Source: Actinopolymorpha singaporensis (GTDB taxonomy: Bacteria > Actinomycetota > Actinomycetes > Propionibacteriales > Actinopolymorphaceae). From it: a stretch of 64,000 nucleotides of DNA. The notes under the pieces were generated by a model. The model saw only the letters and a program-made list of their open reading frames with translations. It was not told the origin of the DNA and did no database searches. Positions 7,808-16,776 of this stretch are shown one piece after another. The stretch spans positions 2,653,981 to 2,717,980 of the forward strand of contig NZ_LT629732.1 of NCBI RefSeq assembly GCF_900104745.1, in the 5' to 3' direction. The translations under genes and the position numbers were made by a program. The number at the start of each line of letters is the position of its first letter. Within the stretch, counting starts at the first letter, position 1.

Positions 7808-8941
7808 ATGCCGTGGGTCAAGCGTGTTCTCCTGTTTGCGTTCGCCGTCGCCCTCGGGTGGACGCTCAGCGCTACTCATCCGCAGACCGCCGGCGCGGCC
7901 AGGATCGAGGCGAGCTGTGCCAACTCCACGTCCGACGCTGCGAACATCAACGCGGCCATAGCCGGAAGCAGGGTCGGGGACCAGATCATCATCACCGGTC
8001 AGTGCCTGATCAATCAGACGATCAAGCTCCTCGGCGATCGTTCCTACCGCGGTGAGAGCAGGACCGGAACTGTTCTCCGGCAGCAGGACGGGGCCAACAT
8101 CAGAGCGATCCTCGCGTCGGACAGTTTCCTCGACAACGATCCCAAGACCGGAACCCCCGTGTCCGTGCGGCAGTTGACCCTGGACGGAAATCGCACGCAC
8201 AATTCCGCGCCGACGTCGGGGATCATCCTCCGGTCGTGGCAGACGGTCGTTTCCGACGTGCAGATCACGTCGATGGGCGGCCACGGCATCTGGTTCACAA
8301 ACGAGAGCGCCAACGGCACCCGCCTGACCAACACCTCGGTCAACGGGCAGATCACAGGCAACTTCATCACCGACTCGGGCGGACACGGCGTCTATGTCGA
8401 CGACCCGGGAAACTCCCTCACGGACTGGAACCTCAGCGGCAACTGGATCGCCAACTCTGGTCTGGACGGCATTCACCTGGACAACGCTGCCGGCTGGGTG
8501 GTCCACAACAACCACATCTACGGCGTCCCCGAGAACGCTATCTACGCCAATCGCCTGTGGGGAACCTCGATTTCGGACAACTACGTCGAGGACTTCGGCC
8601 GCTCCGCCCGGGCCGGCACGTGGTACGGAATCCAGGCGACGGTCCAGGGTGGAGTTGCCTCGACGATCGCCGACAACAAGGTCTTCAACATCAACGGAGA
8701 GTCCAACCCGGCGTCGACGTACCGCTACATCGGCGTCTCCAAGGTCAACTACGGCACAGGTGTGCTGAGCGTGACCGGAAATGCCGTCCGCGGCGGCGGA
8801 TCTCCCAACGGCACAGGGTTCTATTACGCCCGCGGGAGCGGTGACTCACTCCTTGTCAGTTCCACCGGGAACATTGTCACCGACGTCGGCACGGGTCGGC
8901 GATCCGATGATGACCACGTTCAGATCACCCGCGGTATGTAG
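7808..8941 (+). CDS. Secreted right-handed beta-helix repeat protein
   Basis: A 377-residue protein with a Sec signal peptide (basic start, hydrophobic residues 7-22, cleavage plausible after TAGAA near residue 34). The mature part is rich in Asn/Gly ladders (for example GHGIWFTNES, GHGVYVDDP, LDGIHLDNA, NHIYGVPENA), typical of a parallel beta-helix of the pectate-lyase/NosD (right-handed beta helix, PbH1) type. Such proteins bind or cleave extracellular polysaccharide. I cannot point to a catalytic set. ATG at 7808 follows GAAGGGA. Its last 17 bases overlap the convergent flavin enzyme gene. Confidence 0.85.
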   Translation: MPWVKRVLLFAFAVALGWTLSATHPQTAGAARIEASCANSTSDAANINAAIAGSRVGDQIIITGQCLINQTIKLLGDRSYRGESRTGTVLRQQDGANIRAILASDSFLDNDPKTGTPVSVRQLTLDGNRTHNSAPTSGIILRSWQTVVSDVQITSMGGHGIWFTNESANGTRLTNTSVNGQITGNFITDSGGHGVYVDDPGNSLTDWNLSGNWIANSGLDGIHLDNAAGWVVHNNHIYGVPENAIYANRLWGTSISDNYVEDFGRSARAGTWYGIQATVQGGVASTIADNKVFNINGESNPASTYRYIGVSKVNYGTGVLSVTGNAVRGGGSPNGTGFYYARGSGDSLLVSSTGNIVTDVGTGRRSDDDHVQITRGM

Positions 8942-9824
8942 GTGTCGTGCCGATGAACTCGTCGGCGACCCACCGGGCGACGTTGGTGGGGTAGGGCGCC
9001 GGTAGGCCCAGGATGACGTGCCCGAAGCCGGCGTCGACCGCTTCGCCGATCGCGTCACGGGTGTGGCCCGGCTGGTCGTAGGAGACCGGCAGGTGGATCG
9101 AGCGGACGATGGAGGCGGGGTCCCGGCCGATCTCGGCGCAGTACTTGTCCAGTAGCGTGCTCCGGCGGACGAGGTCGTCGACGGGACCGCCGCCCGGGAT
9201 GTTCCTCAGGTCGGCGTGCTCGGCGACCACGCGAAGCGTCGCCGACGAACGGCCGCCGATCATGATCGGCGGATGGGGACGCTGGACGGGCTTGGGTTTT
9301 CCGTACGCCCCGGTGAGTCGCACGTACGTGCCGTCGAAGTCGAACGGCTCGTCCGACGTCCACAGCCGACGGATCACCGTGCACGCCTCGGCGAGACTTC
9401 CTACGGCGTGTTCGGCGTCGTGGAAGGGCAGCCCGTGTGCTTCGTACTCGCGACGGGCCAGCGGGTGGCTGGGCCGTGAGCCGGCACCGATGCCGAAGTC
9501 GAGCCGTCCGCCGGAGACGACGTCGACGGTGGCCGCGATCCTGGCCAGCATCGCCGGCGGCCGGAAACGGTTGCTGGTCACCAGTACGCCGAGTCGCATC
9601 CGGGCGGTGTGGGCGGCGAGCGCCGAGAGCAGTGTCCAGCCCTCGTACGTCGGGCCGTTCGGGTCGCCGAAGATCGGCATCAGGTGGTCGAACAGCCAGG
9701 CGTGCTCGATCTCCGGGATCGCGTCCGCCTCGCGCCAGACTCGCAGGATGTCGGGGTAGTCGACCTGGGACGGAGCGGTCATGATCCCGAAGCTGGGCCG
9801 GGATGTGCGCTGGGTGTGGGGCAT
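8925..9824 (-). CDS. LLM-class flavin-dependent oxidoreductase (luciferase-like)
   Basis: A 299-residue bacterial-luciferase-like TIM barrel of the F420/FMN-dependent LLM class. Family landmarks are AWLFDHLMPIFGD near residue 43, LGVLVTSNRFRPPAMLARIAATVDVVSGGR, FGIGAGSRPSHPLARREYEAHG and the C-terminal MIGGRSS loop. It probably uses reduced F420 or FMN to oxidise or reduce a small substrate that is not predictable. It is 15 bases downstream of the aldo/keto reductase on the same strand and likely co-transcribed with it. Confidence 0.92.
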   Translation of the reverse strand: MPHTQRTSRPSFGIMTAPSQVDYPDILRVWREADAIPEIEHAWLFDHLMPIFGDPNGPTYEGWTLLSALAAHTARMRLGVLVTSNRFRPPAMLARIAATVDVVSGGRLDFGIGAGSRPSHPLARREYEAHGLPFHDAEHAVGSLAEACTVIRRLWTSDEPFDFDGTYVRLTGAYGKPKPVQRPHPPIMIGGRSSATLRVVAEHADLRNIPGGGPVDDLVRRSTLLDKYCAEIGRDPASIVRSIHLPVSYDQPGHTRDAIGEAVDAGFGHVILGLPAPYPTNVARWVADEFIGTTPTYRG

Positions 9825-9839
9825 CGGTTGGCGGTCCTT

Positions 9840-10859
9840 TCAGCGGCGGCGCAGGGACGGGTCGAGCAGCGCCGGCGGGGTGTCGTGCTTCTCCTGCGCT
9901 GCCAGGTCGACCCCGGGCGCGACGATCTCGTCGATCGCGTCGAGGACGTCGACGGCGAGCACGGTGTCGGCGGCGGCGAGCTGTGAGCGCAGGTGGTCCA
10001 GCGTTCGGGGGCCGACGAGCGCGCTGGTCACCGCGGGGTGCGCGGTCACGAACCCCAACGCCAGTTGGATCATGGACAGGCTGGCCTCGTCGGCGACCTT
10101 GGCCAACCGCTCGACGGCATCCAGCCTGGCGCGGTTGGCGGGGATCGCCAGGTCGAAGCGCTCCGGTAGGAACGCCGAACGGCTGGTGGTGATCTCCCGG
10201 CCCGCGCGGACCGCGCCGGACAGCCAGCCCGAGGCCAACGGGCTCCACGCCAGGACGCCGAGCCCGTACTGCTCGGTCACCGGCAGCACGTGGGTCTCGA
10301 TCCCTCGTTGCAGGATCGAGTAGCTGGGCTGTTCGGTGACGTACCGGCTCAGGTGGTTGTCGCGGGCGGCCCACTGCGCCTGCACGATGCGGTAGGCGGG
10401 GAACGTCGAGGAGCCGAAGTAGCGGATCTTTCCCGCACGTTGCAGATCCGTCAACGCAGACAGGGTTTCCTCGTCGCTGGTGACCGGGTCCCACCGGTGG
10501 ATCTGGTAGAGGTCGACGTGGTCGACTCCGAGGCGGCGCAGGCTGTTGTCCAGTTCGGCGACCAGCCAGCGGCGCGAACTCCCTCTGTGGTTGCGCTCCT
10601 CGCCGATCGGCAGGCCGGCCTTGGTGGCCAGCACGATGTCGTCGCGGCGCCCGGCGATGGCCCTGCCGACCATCTCCTCCGACTCGCCGTCGCCGTACCG
10701 GTCGGCGGTGTCGATGAGGTTGATGCCGCCCTCGAGCGCGGCGTCGACGATGGCGGTGGCCTCGTCCTGGGTCGTACGTCCGGCCCTGCCGAAGTTCATC
10801 GCGCCGAGCGCGAGGGAGCTGACCTGGACTCCGGTGCGGCCAAGGGTGCGGTACTGCAT
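9840..10859 (-). CDS. Aldo/keto reductase
   Basis: A 339-residue NADPH-dependent AKR of the YajO/tas-like branch. The catalytic Asp and Tyr are in LIDTADRYGDGESEE near residues 52-66, Lys is in VLATKAG and His in DLYQIHRWD. The frame is open to 11162. I start at the ATG at 10859 (MQYRTLGRTG), which GAAGGA precedes by eight bases; an ATG six bases earlier lies too close to that site. It reduces aldehydes or ketones. The divergent TetR and shared operators suggest control by that regulator. Confidence 0.92.
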   Translation of the reverse strand: MQYRTLGRTGVQVSSLALGAMNFGRAGRTTQDEATAIVDAALEGGINLIDTADRYGDGESEEMVGRAIAGRRDDIVLATKAGLPIGEERNHRGSSRRWLVAELDNSLRRLGVDHVDLYQIHRWDPVTSDEETLSALTDLQRAGKIRYFGSSTFPAYRIVQAQWAARDNHLSRYVTEQPSYSILQRGIETHVLPVTEQYGLGVLAWSPLASGWLSGAVRAGREITTSRSAFLPERFDLAIPANRARLDAVERLAKVADEASLSMIQLALGFVTAHPAVTSALVGPRTLDHLRSQLAAADTVLAVDVLDAIDEIVAPGVDLAAQEKHDTPPALLDPSLRRR

Positions 10860-10895
10860 GACCATGTTCCTTCGCTCTGGCATCATGGGTGCAAG

Positions 10896-10934
10896 CGGAA
10901 CGTTGCTCCGGTTACGATACGGAACGACGTTCCG
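10896..10934. promoter_or_regulatory. Two tandem TetR-type operators
   Basis: A perfect dyad cggaacgacgttccg (10920-10934) and a near copy cggaacgttgctccg (10896-10910, one mismatch in the right arm) have identical six-base left arms and start exactly 24 bases apart, placing them close to the same helical face. They lie between the divergent aldo/keto reductase and TetR genes. Two TetR dimers binding side by side would repress both; this is inferred from symmetry and position. Confidence 0.6.
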
Positions 10935-10947
10935 CTTTGCAAGGTCG

Positions 10948-11586
10948 ATGACGGAAGGGATCGGTTCGGTGCGCGAGGGAGACAGCGTCCGGGGAACTGG
11001 GCAAGGGGCCGGGCAGGGCGCCGGGCAAACCCGGGCCAAGCGGGCGGACGCCCGGCGCAACGAGAAGGCCCTGCTGGACGCGGCCGCCGCGGTCTTCGTC
11101 GCGTCTGGCGTGGAGGCACCGGTACGCGAGATCGCTGCCCGCGCCGGCGTCGGGACGGGCACGATCTACCGGCACTTCCCGACTCGGGCGGACCTCATCA
11201 TCGCCGTGTTCCGGCACCAGGTCGACGCCTGCGCCGAGGCCGGTCCGCGGCTGCTGGCGACCGGCGAGAGCCCGTACGTCGCTCTGACGAAGTGGATCGA
11301 CCTCTTCGTCGACTTCGTGGTCACCAAGCACGGGCTCGCTGCCGTACTGCGGTCCGACAGCGCCGGCATGGACACCCTGGGTGCCTACTTCCTCGACCGC
11401 CTGCTGCCCGTGTGCACCGACCTGCTCGACGCGGCGGTCACCTCCGGCGAGATCCGGGACGGTGTGGAGGCATACGAACTCATGCGTGGTGTCGGAAACC
11501 TCTGCATCGGCGCGGACAACGATCCCCGCTACGACGCGCGCCGGCTGGTCGGACTCCTCGTCGCCGGCCTTCGTCAGCCGCGGTGA
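10948..11586 (+). CDS. TetR/AcrR-family transcriptional regulator
   Basis: A 212-residue regulator with an N-terminal helix-turn-helix (VREIAARAGVGTGTIYRHFP, residues about 51-70) after a Gly/Gln-rich tail that repeats GQGAGQGAGQ. The C-terminal ligand domain resembles the SbtR/TetR_C class. It is divergent from the aldo/keto reductase and flavin enzyme and probably represses them through the paired operators. ATG at 10948 is used; GTG at 10969 with GGAAGG upstream is an alternative start and would shorten the tail by seven residues. Confidence 0.92.
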   Translation: MTEGIGSVREGDSVRGTGQGAGQGAGQTRAKRADARRNEKALLDAAAAVFVASGVEAPVREIAARAGVGTGTIYRHFPTRADLIIAVFRHQVDACAEAGPRLLATGESPYVALTKWIDLFVDFVVTKHGLAAVLRSDSAGMDTLGAYFLDRLLPVCTDLLDAAVTSGEIRDGVEAYELMRGVGNLCIGADNDPRYDARRLVGLLVAGLRQPR

Positions 11587-11607
11587 CGGATCAGCCGCCG
11601 GACCGCG

Positions 11608-12558
11608 TCAGCTGCCGGACTGCATCAGTCGTCGGCCCAGGGCGGTGACGGCGCGTTGGAGTTCTGGTGAGGCGAGGACGCGGAAGGGTGCCGGGATGGT
11701 GGCGAGCTGGCGGGCGTACCACTGTGGTTCGTCCGTCGTCGCCCGAAGACGGGTTCGGCCCTCGGCGTCGGCCTCGATCCGGCCAAGGCTTCGGCGTACC
11801 CACCGCGACGTCTCCTCGACCGTCGCGTCGACCACGACGTCGACCTCGTACGTCCACCCCTGGGAGAGGTGTTCTTCCAACGTACGTAGGGCATCCAGGT
11901 CCGGCAGCGGGGTGAACGACTCGGCCAGAGACTCCACCGACACGATCCGGTCCACGCGCAGCACCCGCCGCGCCTGCCTGGTGTGGGACCAGGCCAGGAG
12001 GTACCACCGGCTGTGCCGGAGTACGACAGCCCAGGGGTCGACGTCCATCTCCCGGTCGCCCGCCCGGCCCAGCCGGTAGGTCAGGCGGAGTCGCCTGGCC
12101 GCCACGCAGGCTTCGACGAGCCGGGTGGTCAGCTCCGGACTGGCCGACGGCTCGTCGGTGGGGCGGGGAGCAGGCACGTCGCGGACGCTGCGGACGGGCT
12201 CGGCCACCCGCTCCGGCAGGGCGCGCACGATCTTGGCGAGGGCGCTGCCCACCAGGTCGGCCGGGTCGGCGGCCCCTCGGTGCCCTTCGAGGACCGCCAT
12301 CACCAGCCCGACCGCCTCGGCGGCGCTGAACATCAACGGTGGAAGGCGAAGACCCCGCCCCACCCGGTAGCCGCCGTAGGGTCCACTGACCGACTCGATG
12401 GGCAGGTCCGCTTCCCGCAGGATCGCGACGTAGCGGCGGGCGGCGCGTTCGGTGACCCCGAGCCGCTCACCCAGCCGCTGGGCGGTGATGCCCGGGCTGT
12501 TCTGGATGAGCTCCAGAGCCAGCAGGGCCCGGGCGGTAGGGCTCAGGTAGTCGGTCAT
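11608..12558 (-). CDS. WYL-domain transcriptional regulator (YafY family)
   Basis: A 316-residue regulator with a DeoR-like winged helix at residues 1-60 (ITAQRLGERLGVTERAARRYVAILR), the PYGGYRVGRGLRLPPLMFS linker and a WYL sensor domain containing HSRWYLLAWSHTR near residue 180, followed by the WCX C-terminal extension. WYL domains bind small nucleic-acid or nucleotide ligands in characterised examples. It is divergent from the DUF664 protein, which may be its target. The ATG at 12558 is the start of the HTH; the frame runs open far upstream. Confidence 0.9.
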   Translation of the reverse strand: MTDYLSPTARALLALELIQNSPGITAQRLGERLGVTERAARRYVAILREADLPIESVSGPYGGYRVGRGLRLPPLMFSAAEAVGLVMAVLEGHRGAADPADLVGSALAKIVRALPERVAEPVRSVRDVPAPRPTDEPSASPELTTRLVEACVAARRLRLTYRLGRAGDREMDVDPWAVVLRHSRWYLLAWSHTRQARRVLRVDRIVSVESLAESFTPLPDLDALRTLEEHLSQGWTYEVDVVVDATVEETSRWVRRSLGRIEADAEGRTRLRATTDEPQWYARQLATIPAPFRVLASPELQRAVTALGRRLMQSGS

Positions 12559-12648
12559 TGCTCGCTCATCACCTCGCTCTTTACCTAGCTCATCGCCAGC
12601 ACCGGTCCCGGCAGCGGAACGTCCGGGACCCACGGTAGCGTCCCGCGC

Positions 12649-13197
12649 ATGGCAACCGACAGCGGCGCGATCCTGCGCGAACCTCCCGTGGCCGGCAACG
12701 AACTCGACACGCTTCTCGGCACCCTCGAGCGACTTCGCGGCTACGTGGCGTGGAAGTGCGGCGGCCTCGGCCAGGCCGGACTGCGAGCCACCCTCGGTCC
12801 GTCGACGGTGACCCTGGGTGGCCTGCTGAAACACCTGGCAGCCGTGGAGGACGACATGTTCTCGGTCAAGCTGCACGGCCGGTCCCCGCAACCTCCGTGG
12901 GACACCGTCGACTGGGACACCGACCCCGACTGGGAGTGGCGTACGGCGGCCGACGACAGCCCGGAGTACCTGACGACGCTGTGGCAGGACGCGGTGGGCA
13001 GGTCCCGCGTCCTGGTGGCGGAGGCGGTGGCAGACGGCGGTCTGGACCGGCTCGCCCGCTTCACCTGGCCGGACGGCCGGACGCCCAACCTGCGAAGGCT
13101 TCTCACGGACATGATCGAGGAGTACGCCCGGCACGTCGGCCACGCGGACCTCATCCGGGAGTCGGTCGACGGGCTGGTCGGCGAGGATCCCCGGTGA
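12649..13197 (+). CDS. DinB-fold DUF664 protein, putative mycothiol transferase
   Basis: A 182-residue four-helix DinB/YfiT-fold protein. The DUF664 pattern TLGGLLKHLAAVEDDMF (near residue 62) supplies the first metal-binding His, and EEYARHVGHADLIRESVDG at the C-terminus supplies two more. Members of this superfamily act as metal-dependent mycothiol or bacillithiol S-transferases. It is divergent from the WYL regulator, 90 bases apart. The substrate is unknown. Confidence 0.88.
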   Translation: MATDSGAILREPPVAGNELDTLLGTLERLRGYVAWKCGGLGQAGLRATLGPSTVTLGGLLKHLAAVEDDMFSVKLHGRSPQPPWDTVDWDTDPDWEWRTAADDSPEYLTTLWQDAVGRSRVLVAEAVADGGLDRLARFTWPDGRTPNLRRLLTDMIEEYARHVGHADLIRESVDGLVGEDPR

Positions 13198-13216
13198 GGT
13201 TCGACAATCCTCGGGG

Positions 13217-13245
13217 TTGACGTGGTCTGCGCCCGGCAATAGCGT
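13217..13245 (+). promoter_or_regulatory. Sigma-70-type promoter for the ankyrin gene
   Basis: TTGACG (13217-13222), a 17-base spacer and TAGCGT (13240-13245) fit the actinobacterial vegetative promoter. The leader to the ATG at 13377 is about 125 bases and contains a small dyad, gaaggt-gacga-accttc (13311-13327). Confidence 0.5.
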
Positions 13246-13376
13246 GCCGGTACGCGCGATGGGCGCGACCGGTCCGCGGAAAGGGCTGTGCCCACCCACC
13301 CAGCGGTTTCGAAGGTGACGAACCTTCTTTCAGCCTGACCCGGGCGGACCCCAGGCGACGTACGAAAGAGGTTCGT

Positions 13377-14618
13377 ATGGACGTCATCCATGCCCGGTCG
13401 TTTCCGCCCCGTCCCAGCCTGGAGCAGTACCGCAAGCAGGCCAAGGAGCTGTTGAAGGCCTGCCGAGCAGGTGATCCGGACGCGCTCGAACGCGTCAACC
13501 GTGGGTTGCTCGCGGCCGGCCGGGCGCATCGCACGCGGGACCTGTCCGGTCACACACTCACCGACGCGCAGTTCGTGATCGCCCGCGAGCACGGCTTCGC
13601 CAGCTGGCCGAGGTTCGCCGCGCACCTGCAAGGGCTGGTTGACGGCGCCGTCGGTCGGTACGAAGCGGCCGTGGACGCGATAGTCACCGGGGACCTCGGC
13701 GCGCTGACGGAGTTGCTGGATCGCCACCCGGACCTGGTTCGCGCGCGGTCGACCCGAACACACCGGGCCACCCTGCTGCACTACGTCGCCGCCAACGGCG
13801 TGGAGACGTACCGGCAGAAGACTCCGGCCAACGCGGTCCAGATCGCCGAGCTGCTGCTGGTGCGTGGCGCGGAGGCCGATGCGGGCGCCACCATGTACGG
13901 GGCCGACGACGCGACGACGATGGAGATGCTCGTCTCCAGCATTCATCCGGCCCTGGCCGGGGTGCAGGCGCTCCTGGTGGACAAGCTGGTCGACTTCGGT
14001 GCGGCGGTGAACGGGCCGGGCGACGACAACCGGCCGTTGCTGACCGCACTGGCGCACCAGTACCCGGCTGCCGCGCAGGCGCTGGTCCGCCGTGGCGCAC
14101 GGATCGACGACATCGTGTCGGCCGCCGGGCTCGGCCGGGAGGATCTCGTCCGCGACTACCTGGACGACGAGGGCCGGCTGCGCCCACACGTGCGGGTCGT
14201 CGGACTTCGGCCCCAGCTGCCGCGGCGGCCCGAGGCCAACGTCGCCTGGGCGTTCGTCGTCGCCGCGGCACTGGGGCACACCGACGTCGTCGACTTCCTG
14301 TCCCGGCGAGGAGCCGACCCGGGCGCGAGGGCGATGGCCGGCCTCACCGCGCTGCACTGGGGGGTCGTCAACGGTCACCTGGAGGTGGTGGACCTCCTGC
14401 TCGCCCGCGAGGCTCCGCTGGAGGACAGCGACAACTACCACCACGCCACAGTGCTGGGGTGTGCGGTCTGGGCGGTGCAGAACGGCACGCACCCCCACCG
14501 ACTCACCATCGTCGAACGGCTGCTGTCGGCCGGGGCACGGGTGGACGCGATCAGCCGGCCGACCGGTGACGAAGGCGTCGACGAACTCCTACGACGACAC
14601 GGTGTGGCGCTCGGCTGA
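13377..14618 (+). CDS. Ankyrin-repeat protein
   Basis: A 413-residue protein without signal peptide or membrane segment. The N-terminal about 90 residues are a helical region (SLEQYRKQAKELLKACRAGD, FVIAREHGFASWPRFAAHL) that commonly caps bacterial ankyrin proteins. Ankyrin units follow, for example TLLHYVAANGVE near residue 132, PLLTALAHQYPAAAQALVRRGA and GLTALHWGVVNGHLEVVDLLLARE near residue 322. Ankyrin repeats mediate protein-protein contacts; the partner is unknown. The ATG at 13377 is preceded by AAGAGG. It stands alone between two minus-strand genes. Confidence 0.9.
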   Translation: MDVIHARSFPPRPSLEQYRKQAKELLKACRAGDPDALERVNRGLLAAGRAHRTRDLSGHTLTDAQFVIAREHGFASWPRFAAHLQGLVDGAVGRYEAAVDAIVTGDLGALTELLDRHPDLVRARSTRTHRATLLHYVAANGVETYRQKTPANAVQIAELLLVRGAEADAGATMYGADDATTMEMLVSSIHPALAGVQALLVDKLVDFGAAVNGPGDDNRPLLTALAHQYPAAAQALVRRGARIDDIVSAAGLGREDLVRDYLDDEGRLRPHVRVVGLRPQLPRRPEANVAWAFVVAAALGHTDVVDFLSRRGADPGARAMAGLTALHWGVVNGHLEVVDLLLAREAPLEDSDNYHHATVLGCAVWAVQNGTHPHRLTIVERLLSAGARVDAISRPTGDEGVDELLRRHGVALG

Positions 14619-14738
14619 CACCCACACCGATCTCGCCCTGTGAGTTGGTGGTCAGACGCAGGTCAGTTGTTTCGTGGCGCCGTTGCTCAGCGTGCACTCA
14701 GGAGACCTTGCCGACCTGTTCCGACCAGCGTTTGCGGG

Positions 14739-15554
14739 TCAGCCGAGCAGGGCCATGAGGCGCCCGGCCTGGCGTTCCACCGTGCCTGGGGGATTGCGGC
14801 GGTGGTCGACGTCGAAGCTCAGCAGGAACAACCAGACCAGAGCAAGGAGCCGACGACAGTCACGCAGGCGAACGGTTTCGTCGGATGTCAACTCGAAGTG
14901 GCCCAGGAACGTGGTGATGTCCAGCGGATGCTCCACCCAGCTGCCGACATGCTCGGTGACCTCCGCGAGCTCGAATGCCCGGTCGCTGCGACCGGCGTCC
15001 TCGAAGTCGACGATCCGGACCTGGGAACCGTCCCAGAGACAGTTGGCGAGGTTGCCGTCCCCTGGTCCGAATACCGGCGGGACGCCGGAGGTGCCGTTCG
15101 CGTCGAGCCCTGACTTCTCCAGCCACGTCAGCCCGGCAGTCATCGCGCGGGCCACCGGGTTGCCGACATCAGCCGGTTTCTCGGCAGCCCACCGGCGGAC
15201 ATGGCCAAGGAGTCCGGCCTGCTGGCCGGGCCGGATCGGTACCTGCCGTAGCACGTCGACCGGCAGGGCCGTGTGGATCGTTCGCATGGCCCTCGCCAGT
15301 GCCGACGTCTGCCCAGTGCTCAAAGGGAGCCCGCGCAGCGGAGTGCCGGGAAGCCGGGACATCACCACCGTCGATCCGTTCACCCCGAACTGGGCTTTCA
15401 CGGGTTCGGGTGCGAGGCCGGGGACGTGCTCGTGCAACAGCGTGAGAGCACGCCACTCGCGTTCCGCACCTCCGCCGTCGGCTTCCGGAAACCGCTTGAC
15501 CACCTGGTCATCGGTGAGTTCGACCGCATGCGTACCCCACGCTGTCTGGCTCAT
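14739..15554 (-). CDS. Aminoglycoside phosphotransferase-family kinase
   Basis: A 271-residue APH/choline-kinase-fold protein. The catalytic loop is FGPGDGNLANCLWD (Asp near residue 176, in place of the usual H-x-D) and the metal-binding Asp is in VRIVDFEDAG. The N-lobe has a lysine in QVVKRF near residue 19. It may phosphorylate a small hydroxylated or amino compound. The missing His of the HGD motif is a notable deviation seen in some APH relatives. ATG at 15554 was chosen because the conserved N-lobe starts there; the frame extends 13 codons upstream. Confidence 0.82.
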   Translation of the reverse strand: MSQTAWGTHAVELTDDQVVKRFPEADGGGAEREWRALTLLHEHVPGLAPEPVKAQFGVNGSTVVMSRLPGTPLRGLPLSTGQTSALARAMRTIHTALPVDVLRQVPIRPGQQAGLLGHVRRWAAEKPADVGNPVARAMTAGLTWLEKSGLDANGTSGVPPVFGPGDGNLANCLWDGSQVRIVDFEDAGRSDRAFELAEVTEHVGSWVEHPLDITTFLGHFELTSDETVRLRDCRRLLALVWLFLLSFDVDHRRNPPGTVERQAGRLMALLG

Positions 15555-15608
15555 GCCGGACGATCCTGCCAGGCTCGTGCAGCCGAGGCCCATGGACTCC
15601 GATGGCCG

Positions 15609-16604
15609 TCAGCGGTGAGTGTGCTGCCCAACCTCGTCCGAGCGTGTCTGGTGGGGTACGGCCGGTTGGGTCTCCCCGCTCGCCTCCTGGCCACGCGCCT
15701 CCAGTTCGGCCGGTTCGACGTCGGCTGACTCCACGCCGGACGGGCGGGACGCGGCCGACTCCACCTCGGGCGTGCCGCGGTCGGACGTACCGCGGTCGGA
15801 CGTACCGCTGCCGGACGGGGCAGTCCTGGTCGCGGTGGAGAGCTGCTGGACCAGTCCGCCGGCCGCGGTGTCGAGGAACCTCAGCAACTCGACCGGGAAG
15901 GGGAGAACGACGGTCGAGTTCTTCTCCGCCGCGACCTCGACGATCGTCTGCAGCAGGCGCAACTGGAGGGCCGCAGGCGTGTCCGCCATCTCCTCGGCCG
16001 CCGAAGCCAGCTTCTTCGACGCCTGGAACTCCCCGTCCGCGGTGATGATCCGGGAGCGTCGTTCGCGTTCGGCCTCGGCCTGGCGCGACATCGACCGCTT
16101 CATCGTCTCGGGTAGCGCGACGTCCTTGATCTCCACCCGGTCGATGGTGATTCCCCATCCGACCGACGGGCTGTCGATCATCAGTGCCAGTCCCTCGTTG
16201 AGGCGTTCGCGGTTGCAGAGCAGGTCGTCGAGTTCGCTCTTGCCGATGATCGAACGCAGGGACGTCTGCGCGACCTGTGACACGGCGAAGTCGTAGTCCT
16301 GGACGTTCACGATCGCCCGGATCGGGTCGTCGACGTTGAAGTACACAACGGCGTCCACCCGGACGGTCACGTTGTCCCGGGTGATCCCCTCCTGGGCCGG
16401 CACCGGCATGGTCGCGACCTGGATGTTGACCTTACGCATGCGGTCGACGAACGGGACGATCATCGTGAAGCCTGGTTGCCGAGGGGGAGGGAGGACCCGG
16501 CCGAGCCGGAAGACGACCCCTCGCTCGATCTGGCGTACGACCCGCGCGCTCGCGAAGAACGCAATGAGGACCAACGCGATGACTAGAACAATCGCGACAA
16601 CCAT
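15609..16604 (-). CDS. SPFH/Band 7 stomatin-like (slipin) protein
   Basis: A 331-residue membrane-associated protein with one N-terminal membrane helix (residues 2-19), a Band 7/SPFH domain with the stomatin pattern RGVVFRLGRVLPPPRQPGF, VTVRVDAVVYFNVDDP and WGITIDRVEIKDVALPETM, and a coiled region (RQAEAERERRSRIITADGE). Stomatins form membrane microdomain scaffolds. The last about 80 residues are a low-complexity Ser/Glu/Pro tail containing a short tandem repeat, longer than in typical slipins. ATG at 16604 follows GGGAGG. Confidence 0.92.
   Translation of the reverse strand: MVVAIVLVIALVLIAFFASARVVRQIERGVVFRLGRVLPPPRQPGFTMIVPFVDRMRKVNIQVATMPVPAQEGITRDNVTVRVDAVVYFNVDDPIRAIVNVQDYDFAVSQVAQTSLRSIIGKSELDDLLCNRERLNEGLALMIDSPSVGWGITIDRVEIKDVALPETMKRSMSRQAEAERERRSRIITADGEFQASKKLASAAEEMADTPAALQLRLLQTIVEVAAEKNSTVVLPFPVELLRFLDTAAGGLVQQLSTATRTAPSGSGTSDRGTSDRGTPEVESAASRPSGVESADVEPAELEARGQEASGETQPAVPHQTRSDEVGQHTHR
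15778..15807 (+). repeat. Tandem 15-bp repeat in the stomatin tail
   Basis: Two perfect copies of gcggtcggacgtacc (15778-15792 and 15793-15807) encode GTSDR twice in the disordered C-terminal tail of the stomatin-like protein. The unit is in frame (five codons), so slippage would change tail length without breaking the protein. Confidence 0.8.
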
Positions 16605-16776
16605 GCTGACCTCCCGATGTCAGCAACCGGGCGTCCCACGAACGTGGTCACCCATAACCGATCGTATGCCGGATCGGAGGTGAGGAAACCGCCGGTTGAC
16701 ACCGGGCGAACCGCACGTGAGGACCGAGTGCGGGGCCGGGACACGCGGAGTATCCCGACCGGCCCTGCCAGGCGGA

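Noticed and set aside
12741-14498. 585-codon minus-strand frame over the ankyrin gene
   Set aside because: It overlaps the clearly coding ankyrin and DUF664 genes and shows no domain pattern; it is an antisense shadow.
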